This document shows, in pieces, positions 1 to 8,870 of a stretch of 64,000 bases of DNA. The stretch is from the NCBI GenBank assembly GCA_002412965.1, contig DHWB01000011.1:390467-454466 (forward strand). The letters run 5' to 3'. The stretch is from Desulfomicrobium sp. UBA5193. Lineage in GTDB: Bacteria; Desulfobacterota; Desulfovibrionia; Desulfovibrionales; Desulfomicrobiaceae. Position 1 is the first letter of the stretch. Every line of letters begins with the position of its first letter. Both the position numbers and the translations under genes were made by a program. Under the pieces are notes generated by a model that made no database searches, was not told where the DNA came from, and saw only the letters and a program-made list of their open reading frames with translations.

Positions 1-135
1 AAGAAGAAGAGCGATGCGGATGATCTGAAGCGCTTCGAGGAAACGTTTGCGGCAATCGGCTGCAGCACTTTTCGGATCATTAACGATGAAACCGGTTTTT
101 GGATTGTCTTGAGCAAACCTGAGCGCGCGGAATAA
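1..135 (+). CDS. C-terminal end of a probable SAM-dependent methyltransferase (5' end outside window)
   Basis: An open frame enters from the left edge and stops at TAA 133-135, giving 44 residues. Its end (NDETGFWIVLSKPERAE) closely resembles the end of the class I methyltransferase at 8244-8870 (SEETGFWITVHK), so it is probably the last strand of a related methyltransferase. The catalytic part lies outside the window, so the family call rests only on this tail similarity. Confidence 0.4.
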   Translation, partial: KKKSDADDLKRFEETFAAIGCSTFRIINDETGFWIVLSKPERAE

Positions 136-498
136 AGGCGCAATCAGGCCACGGCAAAGCAGAATGCGCCCGTTTCGGATTTTTTTCGAGAGCCTGAACG
201 ACCGATCCTCAATGTGCGCCCTGTCACGGTAGTCTGGCGGATCAGAAATTCAAGCGTATTTCTGATTCGTCAGCGTCTTTGGCATGGGACATCCATCCCT
301 GATGCACACTCTTTTGAATGCTTTTCTGCGTTGGAAGCAGGTCGGACATGATGGCCCGCAGTTTCATGCAGAAGCGCGGCGAGTCCCGTGGGATTGGCGA
401 TCATGGGGTTGTGATCGGAGTCCCACCTCCCTGGAACGCTCCGAGGACAAGAACGAAGGTCGTCATGATCTAAAAGGGCCCCACGCCGGACGAAGGCG
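136..498. other. Intergenic stretch with a 9-bp inverted repeat
   Basis: No convincing gene. The only structure I see is a perfect inverted repeat, ATCAGAAAT at 241-249 and ATTTCTGAT at 258-266, with an 8-base spacer. It has no T-run after it, so it may be a hairpin or an operator rather than a classical terminator. It lies downstream of both the rightward partial gene and the leftward ABC operon. Confidence 0.4.
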
Positions 499-1326
499 TT
501 ACCCGGCGCACAGAATGCGTCCGGCATGGGACCCGGGAACGGGCGCGTTGTGAAGCACGGAACGGGGCAGGCAGGTACGCACGCCTCCGCCGACGGAAAC
601 CAGGCTTATGTCGGCCTGGTAGAGGCTGCTCAGCATTTTTGCGTTCATGACCTGGTCCGGCGGACCATCGGCAATGATTCGGCCTTGGCGCAGCAGCGCG
701 ACTCGGGAAGCCATCCACAGTGCGTGATCGGGAAAATGGGTGGTTTTTATGAAAGTGAAGCCGTCGGCGGCCAGGCTGGTGATTTGTTCCAGCACACGGA
801 TCTGGTTGCCGTAGTCCAGGCCGTTGAGCGGTTCGTCCATGATCAGCGTTCGAGCTCCCTGGGTCAGCGCCCGCGCGATAAGGGTCAACTGGCGCTCGCC
901 GCCGCTGATTTCCGAATAGTTGGCCTCGGCCAGATGAGAGACGCTCATGCGCTCCAGGGCGGTGCGGGCGATGTGCTCGTCCTGTCTCCGTGTCCGGCCA
1001 AACAGCCCACTGTGGGCCAGACGGCCCATGAGCACGACATCAAGCACGCGGTAGCCGAAGGCCATGCGGTGCAGTTGCGGCACATAGGCGACGCGTTTGG
1101 CGAGATCCTTCGGGCTTTGGTCGGCCACGGGGAGACCCTCGATGCGCACTTCTCCGCATTGAGGCCGAAGCAGGCCGAGCAGGATCTTGAGCAGCGATGT
1201 TTTACCGCTGCCGTTCGGCCCAAGCAGGGAAACCACTTCTCCCTGCCGCACGGTCAGGGAGACGTCGTTCAGAACACGTTTATCCGAGTATCCGAATGCA
1301 ATCGACGCGGCGTGCACTTTTTCCAT
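499..1326 (-). CDS. ABC transporter ATP-binding protein, FecE/BtuD type
   Basis: Cytoplasmic ATPase of a FecBCD-type importer, 275 residues. Walker A (GPNGSGKT) lies near residue 36, the signature motif SGGER near 140, Walker B (LIMDEP) just after, and the switch His in TTHFPDHA. The start at 1326 (MEKVHAAS) is preferred because GGAG precedes it and it begins two bases after the permease stop; an upstream in-frame ATG at 1344 would add six residues. It is the last gene of an operon with permease, binding protein, methyltransferase, FmdE protein and TonB receptor. By family this type carries iron-siderophore, B12, heme or molybdate; the neighbours point to a Mo/W-related substrate, which is inference. 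Confidence 0.88.
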   Translation of the reverse strand: MEKVHAASIAFGYSDKRVLNDVSLTVRQGEVVSLLGPNGSGKTSLLKILLGLLRPQCGEVRIEGLPVADQSPKDLAKRVAYVPQLHRMAFGYRVLDVVLMGRLAHSGLFGRTRRQDEHIARTALERMSVSHLAEANYSEISGGERQLTLIARALTQGARTLIMDEPLNGLDYGNQIRVLEQITSLAADGFTFIKTTHFPDHALWMASRVALLRQGRIIADGPPDQVMNAKMLSSLYQADISLVSVGGGVRTCLPRSVLHNAPVPGSHAGRILCAG

Positions 1327-1327
1327 G

Positions 1328-2329
1328 TCAGCTCCATCCGCCACGGCTGGAGCGCAAGGCCACCGCGAAAACGGGGATGCCCAGCAGGGACGTCAGGATG
1401 CCCAGGGGAATTTCCACCGGAAACACGAGCCGGGAGATGTTGTCGATCACCAGCAGGTAAAATGCGCCCAGGAGAGCTGAAACGGGCAGCAGAATCCGGT
1501 TGTCCGGGCCGACCAGCATGCGGCCGACATGGGGGATTATCAGTCCGACCCAGCCGATGATGCCGCCGATGACCACGGTCAGGCTGCTGATCAAGGTTGC
1601 GGCGAGGATGAGGGCAACGCGCAGCCATGTGACCCGCACGCCCAGGGATCTCGCCTCCTCGTCGCCCATGGTCAGGACATTCAGATAGCCCGAAAGGCTG
1701 ATGACAACCCCGATGCCCAGAACAAAGACCGGAGTCAGGATTGTCATGGATTCCCGGTTCACCAGGGAGAACCCGCCCATGAGCCAGTAGGTGATGGCCG
1801 GGAGCTGATTGTAGGGATCCGCCAGATATTTGATGATGGACAACAGCGCCGTGAACAGGGCCGAGACAACCACCCCGCTCAAGACCAGCAGCAGAAGGCG
1901 GTCTCCCCGGTACAGGCGGGCCATGAACATGGCCAGTCCCACGGCCAGGAGTCCGAAGGCGAAGGTGCTGGCCTGGACCACGATCCAACTGGTCGAAAGA
2001 ACCATGCCCAAGGCCGCGCCCAAAGAGGCCCCGGCCAGCACGCCCAGAAGTCCGGGTGAAACCAAGGGGTTGATGAACATGGCCTGAAAGGCCGCGCCGG
2101 AAACGGACAGGGCCGCGCCGACACAGACCGCGGCCAGGATGCGGGGCAGGCGCACTTCCAGAAGCAGGGTTTTGAGCATGCGCATTCTGTCCGGATCAGC
2201 GTCCAGGGCAAATCCAAAATACTGGTGCATGTCCGCAAGGGTTACGGGGTAGCGCCCGAGCCCCAAGGACACCACCATGCAAGCAAGCAGCAGAAAGAAA
2301 AGTCCGAAGGTGCGCAGGTGCATGATCAT
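1328..2329 (-). CDS. ABC transporter permease, FecCD family
   Basis: Integral inner-membrane permease of 333 residues, the usual length for the FecCD/BtuC family. The sequence shows about ten hydrophobic segments and family landmarks: VRLPRILAAVCVGAALSVSG near residue 58, GLLGVLAG near 93, and the GGIIGWVGLIIPHVGR loop near 258 that contacts the ATPase. Its ATG overlaps the stop of the upstream binding-protein gene (ATGA at 2326-2329), a sign of translational coupling. It should form a homodimeric channel with the 499-1326 ATPase. Confidence 0.9.
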   Translation of the reverse strand: MIMHLRTFGLFFLLLACMVVSLGLGRYPVTLADMHQYFGFALDADPDRMRMLKTLLLEVRLPRILAAVCVGAALSVSGAAFQAMFINPLVSPGLLGVLAGASLGAALGMVLSTSWIVVQASTFAFGLLAVGLAMFMARLYRGDRLLLLVLSGVVVSALFTALLSIIKYLADPYNQLPAITYWLMGGFSLVNRESMTILTPVFVLGIGVVISLSGYLNVLTMGDEEARSLGVRVTWLRVALILAATLISSLTVVIGGIIGWVGLIIPHVGRMLVGPDNRILLPVSALLGAFYLLVIDNISRLVFPVEIPLGILTSLLGIPVFAVALRSSRGGWS

Positions 2330-3375
2330 TGTCCAAGCACCTCACGCGCTTGGGCTTCGCTCAGGTTCACGTCAAGAAAGAGCCGGTAGAAATTCCGTGT
2401 TTCGGTGACCATGTCCTTGGGATAGCGGTCCGGGTAGAGTTGGTTGGCCAGCCAACACAGGCCCAGGATACGCATGAAGGAGGGAGGGCGGTCGAACCAG
2501 TTGAAAGGGGAGGATGGAATAAGCAGAACACGGTCGTTCCGTACGGCCCGGACATGGTTCCAGATCGGGCTGGTTCGGGAGGCCTGGGCAAAAGTGGCTT
2601 CCTTGACCAGGATGACCTCCGGGTCCGCGTTGAGGATTTCTTCCACGCTGACCGCTTCCATGCCGAAGGCGTCCCGTGTCTGACACGAGCGGATGTTTTT
2701 GCCGCCAGCCAGGTTGATCAGTTCCGCATGCACCGAGGTGTCACATTCGGTTTTAAGGCCGTCCACGCCTTGTGCATAGTAGATGGATGTCCGCTTCTCC
2801 GCAGGGATGGCTGCAACGACCGGTTCCACCTCGGCCAGCATGCGCCGGGTTTCTCTGGCCAGCGTCCTCCCGCGTTCTTCGCGGCGCAGAATCTGTCCCA
2901 AAAATTCAAAAGCCTGGGCGTATTGCTCCAGGGTGTCCAGCCGGACATAAACTACGGGCAAGCCAAGGGTCTGGGCCGTTTTTTCGATGACATCATTGGC
3001 AGCGCCCTGGTGCCAGTACCAGGCAAGGATGAAATCGGGCTTGACCGCCATCACCGTTTCCAGGTTCGGCGTCTGGCCCTGGCCAAACCATCCGCCCAGG
3101 ACTGGCAAGTTCAGGAATTCCGGGCGCAGATAGGTTGTCTCCTGTGCGGTGAACGCGAAATTGAGTCCCGCGGCCAGGGATGAGTCCAGCGCATAAAGCA
3201 GGTACAATGGTGGAGGGGAGGCGCAGAAAATCTTCGTGTTTTTGTCGGGAATGGTCACGGAGCGCCCGGCCATGTCCACGATCTCCCTGGCTTGGGCCGA
3301 GACCGCGCACATGGCTCCAAGCACCAGGACCAGGAACAGGAAGCGAAGCCGCCTGACTAGCATTCCGGTCCGCAT
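2326..3375 (-). CDS. Periplasmic substrate-binding protein of the FecBCD-type importer
   Basis: About 349 residues starting MRTGMLVRRLRFLFLVLVLG, a cleavable signal peptide ending near AVSAQA. The mature protein begins with REIVDMAGRSVTIPDK, the typical opening of helical-backbone (cluster A) binding proteins for metal chelates, followed by TPNLETVMAVKPDFIL and a C-terminal SPFNWFDRPPS segment. The ATG at 3375 overlaps the end of the upstream methyltransferase gene by 19 bases; a further ATG at 3363 is also possible, and longer starts lack a signal peptide. It captures the ligand delivered through the TonB receptor for the downstream permease. The ligand is not evident from sequence. Confidence 0.82.
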   Translation of the reverse strand: MRTGMLVRRLRFLFLVLVLGAMCAVSAQAREIVDMAGRSVTIPDKNTKIFCASPPPLYLLYALDSSLAAGLNFAFTAQETTYLRPEFLNLPVLGGWFGQGQTPNLETVMAVKPDFILAWYWHQGAANDVIEKTAQTLGLPVVYVRLDTLEQYAQAFEFLGQILRREERGRTLARETRRMLAEVEPVVAAIPAEKRTSIYYAQGVDGLKTECDTSVHAELINLAGGKNIRSCQTRDAFGMEAVSVEEILNADPEVILVKEATFAQASRTSPIWNHVRAVRNDRVLLIPSSPFNWFDRPPSFMRILGLCWLANQLYPDRYPKDMVTETRNFYRLFLDVNLSEAQAREVLGQ

Positions 3376-4205
3376 GCGTCCTCCTTGTCCCAATACAGGA
3401 CAGCCCAGCGCACGGTGTTCGTTCGAGGCAGGCACAGGGCCCCTCCCTCTTCGACGAGCGTGCGGGAAAGATAATCGCGCAAGCGGGTTTCCTCGACCTC
3501 TGTCATGTCGTTCACCATCCAGGACAAACCGCTCACGGCCTCATCCAGGCTGGCGAACACGCGTGCCTCCCGGTGGGTCGTGAAGGTCAGGTTGGCATAA
3601 ACGCCGATTTGACGAAGATAATTGAGAACCACGATATAATCGACGCCGGGCGTGAACTCCCGGCCCACGGCCGCGATGAGGTGGCGATCAAAGGGACCGT
3701 CATCGACCAGGGTCGAGATATAGATCCGGCGGCGGGCGTATTTTTGGAGTTTGGCGATGGCCAGGCTCAGGTCGTTCACGACGAGGGACCGGGACGCGAT
3801 GGCCACATCGTGGGATTTGATGCCCAAAGCGCTCCAGTCATCTTCCCAGCGTCCCTCCACTGCGCGGATGTTTTCAATCCCTTCGTTTTCACAGCGCTCC
3901 TTGAGCAGCGCGCGCATCATGGCCGAGGGTTCCAGAGCCGTGACCGATTCGGCGCGTTTGGCCAGGGGCACGGCCAGGGTCCCGGCCGCGGCCCCGATAT
4001 CGAGGACGGTTTCGTCTGCATGCGCATCGCAGAGAGCCAGAAACTGCTCCACATAGTCGCCTCGGGTCACGGCTTTGGTGAAGTCCTTGGCGCACTTGTC
4101 CCAATTTCTGCCGCCGCGTCGTTCATGCATGGCTTTTTGGGCATGGTGTTTGCGCCAAACACGATTCCAGTCAACGCTCTGATAATTCCAGTCTTGCAGG
4201 TTCAT
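3357..4205 (-). CDS. Class I SAM-dependent methyltransferase in the transporter operon
   Basis: Cytoplasmic protein of 282 residues with a Rossmann-type SAM site: VLDIGAAAGTLAVPLA (motif I, near residue 70) and an acidic strand end in TALEPS. The N-terminal YQSVDWNRVWRK region and the C-terminal half are not assignable to a substrate class. It sits between an FmdE-family gene (7 bases upstream) and the binding-protein gene (overlapping), so it is probably cotranscribed. Methyltransferases recur in this type of FmdE/FecBCD operon and may modify a pterin or metal ligand; that is inference. Confidence 0.75.
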   Translation of the reverse strand: MNLQDWNYQSVDWNRVWRKHHAQKAMHERRGGRNWDKCAKDFTKAVTRGDYVEQFLALCDAHADETVLDIGAAAGTLAVPLAKRAESVTALEPSAMMRALLKERCENEGIENIRAVEGRWEDDWSALGIKSHDVAIASRSLVVNDLSLAIAKLQKYARRRIYISTLVDDGPFDRHLIAAVGREFTPGVDYIVVLNYLRQIGVYANLTFTTHREARVFASLDEAVSGLSWMVNDMTEVEETRLRDYLSRTLVEEGGALCLPRTNTVRWAVLYWDKEDACGPEC

Positions 4206-4211
4206 GGTTCC

Positions 4212-4859
4212 TCAGCTGTTTGCGGCGAAATCCGTGCAGGCATTCTGTCCGGGGAGTTCGCTGTAATATGTCCGGCCTGTGGCGCAGGGGCGGCAAAGGG
4301 TCCGCCCCTGCAGGAATGTCTCACGCTGATCGAGGATGGATTCCCCGCACAGTTCGCACACGGTCGTGTGCGTGGGATGCCCCGGCAGGTCGCTGGGGTG
4401 GAAATCCACGGCCACCTCGCGGATGTCGAGCAGGTCCGCTTCGTCCATGATCTCAAGGGCCTTGAAGCTGGCTTCGCGCTCGTCGCCCATGTCCTCGAAA
4501 AGGGTCGCGGCCAGCTCTTCTCCCTTGCGGCGGGAACTCTCCCGCACGCAGACACGCACGGCTCTGCCCGTGCTCAAGTCAACGAAGGTTGCCGCCATCT
4601 TGCCGAGATCCTTGATTTTCAGGCTGCGGCGACCGGGCGTGAGCCCAGTCACCGCGCCGATGGCGTCCGTGGCGCAGCGGTCGATTTCGACCACGACAAT
4701 GAGATTCTTGCGATCTTTTCCACGGGGGTCGCGCATCCTAAGTTCTCGCAGTCCGGCCAGGGCCATGCGCACGCCGATGATTTGGCCTCCGCATAAGTGC
4801 CCGTGAAAGCGGACGGCATCTTCAATACATCGGTCGAATATATCAGCTTGCTCGTACAT
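4212..4859 (-). CDS. FmdE-family protein with C-terminal zinc ribbon
   Basis: 215 residues. The N-terminal domain carries the FmdE signature FHGHLCGGQIIGVRMA near residue 18, named after subunit E of formylmethanofuran dehydrogenase, a Mo/W enzyme; the family binds metal through conserved Cys/His and is usually found beside molybdenum genes in sulfate reducers. The C-terminus has a four-Cys zinc finger, CELCGES...CRPC. The enzyme it serves here is unknown: no formylmethanofuran dehydrogenase is present. It lies between the TonB receptor and the methyltransferase in the same operon. A second, degenerate FmdE domain is fused to MoeA at 33910-35589. Confidence 0.82.
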   Translation of the reverse strand: MYEQADIFDRCIEDAVRFHGHLCGGQIIGVRMALAGLRELRMRDPRGKDRKNLIVVVEIDRCATDAIGAVTGLTPGRRSLKIKDLGKMAATFVDLSTGRAVRVCVRESSRRKGEELAATLFEDMGDEREASFKALEIMDEADLLDIREVAVDFHPSDLPGHPTHTTVCELCGESILDQRETFLQGRTLCRPCATGRTYYSELPGQNACTDFAANS

Positions 4860-4875
4860 GCCGTGCTCCTTGAGT

Positions 4876-6885
4876 TCAGAATTCCATGCGCAGGTTGGCG
4901 AACCACGTCTGCCCGGCTTCGGGATAGCCTTCTTCGAGCGCGTAGTCCGTATCGAAGAGGTTGTTCAGGCCCGCCTCGATGAATTTCCTGTCCATGAATT
5001 CATACGAGGCCTTGACGCCGACGAGGGTGTAGCCTTCGGCGACGCGATCTCCATCGGTGGAGCTGAAGCGGTCGGAGTTGTGCTCCAGATCGGCCAAGAG
5101 GCTCAAGCTTTCCCATGGACGGTACTCCACATACGTGAAGACCTTGTGCGAGGGGGTGTTCAGCAGTTCATCGTCGTTCGTGTCGTTCTCGTATTCCAGG
5201 TAGGTGTAGTTCACGCCTACAGTCAGAGGATTCCAGATCTTCGCCGTGACTCCCAGTTCCACTCCGTACATGCCCACTTCTCCGATATTCTGGTTCTGAG
5301 TGAGGGTCTTCGAGGGATTGGAGGGATCGGGTATGGTTTTTGAGAGGATGTAGTCGCTGATGTCGTTGTAGAAGAGGTTGGATTCAATCGTGAAACGTTC
5401 GACAAATGTATGCTGATAACCGAGTTCATAATTGATGGAGCGTTCCGGATCGAGGTCCGGGTTGGGAAGCGCGGTGCCAAGCCTGTAGGAGAACTTGTCT
5501 TTTATGGACGGCATGCGTGATTTCATGGCGACGCTGGCGTGGGCTAAACCCTCCGGGCAAACCTTGTAGAAAAGTCCCAACTGTGGATTGACGGCATCGG
5601 CATCGCCGGTGGGAAAATCCTCGATGACTCCGCCAACGAGATTGTCGGCCCGTTTGGTCTCGACATAATCGTAGCCGACACCCGCGATGGTGTAGAATTC
5701 TTCCGTGAAATGGACCGTGTCTTCCAGGCCAATGGAATAGATGTCTTCTTCCATTTTTACATCGGGTGTGTTCGGCGCCAGCTCCTTATGATAGTCCTTT
5801 TTGTAATGCATGGCCATTTTCAGTTCTTGGTTTGACAAGGCATACGTGCCAAGTTCCATAGAACCGCCTGCTGTATGGTCGTCATAGGCACTTTTAAAGG
5901 CATATTTTTTCGTAATTGTCGAATAGGTGTCGTCGTCGTAACTGAACAGGCTATTCTCAAATTTGTCATAATAAAGTCGCGTCTTGACGTAATAATCGTT
6001 GGTCATCCATGTTTCGGAATTGAAATAGACGCTCTCCTTGTCCCAATATGGCCACTGCCAGTAACGAGGCGTCACCGATGAGCTTGTTCCGGCATAGGGC
6101 GGAGTGCCTTTCTTGCCGTGCTGATTGGTGTAGGACAATGCATATTCGTCCTTGGAGTTGGGGGTCAGGCCGAACTTCAGGTTGCCCTTGGTGTCCTGGG
6201 CGTAGGAGTTTTCACGATTTCCGCCGTTTTCCGTGCTTACATCGTCAAAGTCGCCGGCCAGTGGGAAGGAGTCGATGTTCATGTGCGAAAAACTGCTTTG
6301 CAAATACCAGAGGCCCTGATTCGTGCCCAGATTCGTATAACCGTGCCATGTGTCCGATCCGACGCCGAAGCCCGCGGAACCCTCGAATTGTTTCGTGGGG
6401 CGCTTCGAGATCAGGTTTATGGCCCCACCCATGGTGTTGGGGCCATAAAGCACGGACGAAAAACCCTTGGAGACGGTGATGTTGGCCAGATCAAAGGTGT
6501 TGAAACGGCTCAGGTCGGGATAGCCGTCGTACGGCACATAGATGGGGATGCCATCAAGATAGATGGGAACATGCTTTGTATCCAACCCGCGTATATTAAC
6601 CATCATTTCGTTACGCGCCCCGAACTTCGACAGGGTCACGCCTGGCAGCATATTGACGGCGGCGCTCACGGTATTGGTATCGAACTTGCGCATGGTTTCC
6701 TCGGTCACGCGCTGTACAGACACATTGGGCGAACCGTCTGTCTGCTCGATGACTTCGATTTCTCCCAGCGTGAAGGCGCCGTCTTCATTCTGTGTGGAGT
6801 TCTCGGAGGCGAAGGCTACGCCGCAGCCTAACACAAGTCCCAGGCAAGCCGCCATGCAGGTACGCCGCAGCGATTTTCTCTTCAT
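4876..6885 (-). CDS. TonB-dependent outer-membrane receptor
   Basis: 669 residues. A signal peptide (MKRKSLRRTCMAACLGLVLG, cleaved near AFAS) precedes a TonB-box-like stretch FTLGEIEVIEQ, a plug domain (LPGVTLSKFGARNEMMVNIRG, VLYGPNTMGGAINLISKRP) and a long 22-strand barrel that ends in an aromatic-terminated strand (NLRMEF). It is the first gene of the operon that continues with FmdE, methyltransferase and FecBCD genes, so it should move the same ligand across the outer membrane. A 38-bp imperfect palindrome lies about 115 bases upstream (7001-7038). Substrate unknown; the FmdE neighbour suggests a Mo/W-containing or related compound. Confidence 0.9.
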   Translation of the reverse strand: MKRKSLRRTCMAACLGLVLGCGVAFASENSTQNEDGAFTLGEIEVIEQTDGSPNVSVQRVTEETMRKFDTNTVSAAVNMLPGVTLSKFGARNEMMVNIRGLDTKHVPIYLDGIPIYVPYDGYPDLSRFNTFDLANITVSKGFSSVLYGPNTMGGAINLISKRPTKQFEGSAGFGVGSDTWHGYTNLGTNQGLWYLQSSFSHMNIDSFPLAGDFDDVSTENGGNRENSYAQDTKGNLKFGLTPNSKDEYALSYTNQHGKKGTPPYAGTSSSVTPRYWQWPYWDKESVYFNSETWMTNDYYVKTRLYYDKFENSLFSYDDDTYSTITKKYAFKSAYDDHTAGGSMELGTYALSNQELKMAMHYKKDYHKELAPNTPDVKMEEDIYSIGLEDTVHFTEEFYTIAGVGYDYVETKRADNLVGGVIEDFPTGDADAVNPQLGLFYKVCPEGLAHASVAMKSRMPSIKDKFSYRLGTALPNPDLDPERSINYELGYQHTFVERFTIESNLFYNDISDYILSKTIPDPSNPSKTLTQNQNIGEVGMYGVELGVTAKIWNPLTVGVNYTYLEYENDTNDDELLNTPSHKVFTYVEYRPWESLSLLADLEHNSDRFSSTDGDRVAEGYTLVGVKASYEFMDRKFIEAGLNNLFDTDYALEEGYPEAGQTWFANLRMEF

Positions 6886-7000
6886 TACTTCCTCCAGAGT
6901 GAAATGTGTTTGTTACGTTCGGCAGTCCGAGCGTTCGCGCTGCTGAGAGTACCTTTGCGAAACGGACAGGCCATGATCATCTTGAGTTTGTCACTAGATT

Positions 7001-7038
7001 TGTATTTTTAAAATGTCAAATGACAATTAAAAAATACA
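7001..7038. promoter_or_regulatory. 38-bp AT-rich imperfect palindrome, candidate operator of the receptor operon
   Basis: Centre TGTCAAATGACA at 7014-7025, flanked by arms TGTATTTTT (7001-7009) and AAAAATACA (7030-7038); 16 of 19 base pairs match. It lies between the TonB gene stop (7074) and the receptor start (6885), upstream of the receptor. A related AT-rich tract containing AAAAAATACAT occurs at 8994-9026, next to the XRE regulator gene, which makes that regulator a candidate binder. Confidence 0.5.
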
Positions 7039-7073
7039 TAAGAACTGGATTTTTCGTGCGTCCGAGGATGGGG

Positions 7074-8105
7074 TCATCCCCGAAGTGCAAAGCGCATATG
7101 CAGTACGGCCCGACACGTCAGACGCGCACCGGCTTGAATGGCTGGGCGGTAGGTCGATGCCCGGGCCGCTTCGAGCGCAGCCTCATCCAGCCTGGGCCCG
7201 CAGCTTTTCACGATTTCGACGTCCAGCAGACGCCCTTGCGCGTCGAGATGGATCATGAGCGTGACAGTTCCTTCCTCCCTTCTGGCAACGGCCATGCGCG
7301 GGTATTTTGGCCGGGCCTGAAAGGCGAAGGAGGGGCCTTCCGCAGAGCCGAAAGCAAGGGGGGCTCCGGTTCCTGCACTTCCGCTCGATCCCTGTCCGCC
7401 GCCGGCCGCCGGCCCGCCGGCACCTGCTCCGCCATTCGATCCCTGTCCGTCTTCGGTTCCGGCCCCGCTAGCTGCGGGATTCGTCGCGGGACCTGTAACG
7501 GTTTGAGCAGCGGGGGCATTTTGACCTTCGGCCCTGTTATCACTCCTGCCCGGTGCGTTCTCTTCCAGTTCCGTCGTATCGCTCTTTTCCTGCGCCGGTG
7601 CTGGCGGACGACGCCGCGTTTCCGGCTGCGGTCGCCGAGACGGTCGAGATGTTGTCCTGACTGGGGCTTTCTTTGTTTGGGTGACGTTGCTGAAGGTTTT
7701 TTTTGGGGGATCGTCATGGACGAGGGGGGCATGCGGGGGCGTCGCGACCTGTTTCGGCTCAGTCATTTTGGCTGAAGGTCCGTTTGACGGTGCGGGCATC
7801 TGCCCGCCTCCGGTTTCGGGTAGGGCTTTGGCACCGCTTCCGGAGCCGACAGCGTTTGCGGCCAGCGACAGTTCCATGACGAGATCGGGAGCAGACGGCG
7901 GTGCGCTTCCAGGCACGGCCATCAACGTGAAATGCACGGCCAACGACAAGAGGATACAGATGCTGCTTCGCGGGATGGGTCTCGCGTCAGCCTCGTCATC
8001 CGTAAGGAGCGGACGGGGCGTGCATGGGCTGAATTTCCAATCCGCCTCCTCGGTATAGAGATCCAGCTCATCAAGGCTGGCTGGAAAACTGAACAGGGTG
8101 TCCAT
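7074..8105 (-). CDS. tonB: TonB family energy-transducing protein
   Basis: 343 residues. A cytoplasmic N-terminus of about 45 residues precedes one membrane segment (ICILLSLAVHFTLMAV). A long periplasmic linker rich in Pro then Gly/Ser/Ala follows, and the C-terminal 80 residues form a TonB domain (YPRMAVARREEGTVTLMIHL ... GPRLDEAALEAARASTYRPA). The linker lacks the usual PEP/PKP repeats and is instead glycine-rich near residues 210-250. It transmits proton-motive force to receptors such as the one immediately downstream. No exbB or exbD is in the window, so it must rely on copies elsewhere. Confidence 0.85.
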   Translation of the reverse strand: MDTLFSFPASLDELDLYTEEADWKFSPCTPRPLLTDDEADARPIPRSSICILLSLAVHFTLMAVPGSAPPSAPDLVMELSLAANAVGSGSGAKALPETGGGQMPAPSNGPSAKMTEPKQVATPPHAPLVHDDPPKKTFSNVTQTKKAPVRTTSRPSRRPQPETRRRPPAPAQEKSDTTELEENAPGRSDNRAEGQNAPAAQTVTGPATNPAASGAGTEDGQGSNGGAGAGGPAAGGGQGSSGSAGTGAPLAFGSAEGPSFAFQARPKYPRMAVARREEGTVTLMIHLDAQGRLLDVEIVKSCGPRLDEAALEAARASTYRPAIQAGARLTCRAVLHMRFALRG

Positions 8106-8243
8106 GGTCGGCCGCCGGTTGCGTTTCCGGGCATGATGCGGTTTTCAAGTTGTCCGAATGCCAACGCCACCTGCGTGTGGGTTTGCCGAACGAGCGGACA
8201 GGGAACACCTGCGTTCGCAAATCGTGCACAGCATGCCGCCTCC

Positions 8244-8870
8244 CTATTTGTGGACGGTGATCCAGAATCCGGTTTCTTCGCTCAGATCGATGTCGTAGTC
8301 GGGGATCTGGGCCTCACGCAGAGCCTTTTCGTATTTGCGTACCGTCTCCTCGCTCAAGTTTTTGCTGATCTTCGTCCGCCATTGCCCCGTCTGCCCATCC
8401 CGGGCTTCCATTTCTCTGGCGATCTGTTCCTTCAGAGCCGCGGAGCCGAACCCACCGCCGAGCACGGCCTTGCCTCCCGGCGACAGGATTCGGTGAATCT
8501 CGGCAAAGGCCAGTGCCGGTCGTTCCCAGAAGAAGATCGAGCCGCGGCTCACGGCAAGATTCGTGGATTCGTCCTGCATGGGGATGCGGACCACGTCGCC
8601 CTGCAGGGTGCGGGAGCGGACTTCCATGCCACGCGCTGCGATGTTCTCGCGGGCGATGGCCAGCATGTATCCGGACTGGTCGAAAAAGGTCAGTTCCAGA
8701 TCGCTTTGCTCGGCCACGGCGAGCCCGAGGTAGCCCGTGCCGCAACCGACATCCAGGCAGCGGCCTGAGGAGATCCCCGTGTGCTCCAGGATCTGGCGTG
8801 CAATGACCGGGTAAATGGGAGCGAAGACTTCCCTGGCGATTGTATCGAAATCTCGAGCTTTATCGGACAT
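8244..8870 (-). CDS. Class I SAM-dependent methyltransferase (UbiE/arsenite-MT-like fold)
   Basis: 208 residues with motif I LDVGCGTGYLGLAVA near residue 38 and a post-motif MQDESTNLAVSRGSIFFW segment typical of small-molecule methyltransferases. The substrate cannot be read from sequence. The C-terminus SEETGFWITVHK resembles the tail of the partial gene at 1-135. It is transcribed away from the XRE regulator gene (9195) across a 324-base region holding an AT-rich palindrome, so it may be a target of that regulator. Confidence 0.75.
   Translation of the reverse strand: MSDKARDFDTIAREVFAPIYPVIARQILEHTGISSGRCLDVGCGTGYLGLAVAEQSDLELTFFDQSGYMLAIARENIAARGMEVRSRTLQGDVVRIPMQDESTNLAVSRGSIFFWERPALAFAEIHRILSPGGKAVLGGGFGSAALKEQIAREMEARDGQTGQWRTKISKNLSEETVRKYEKALREAQIPDYDIDLSEETGFWITVHK

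Noticed and set aside
6900..6965. TPP riboswitch (CTGAGAGTACC tract upstream of the TonB receptor)
   Set aside because: Only one short box matches, it is on the strand opposite to the receptor, and the rest of the riboswitch is absent.
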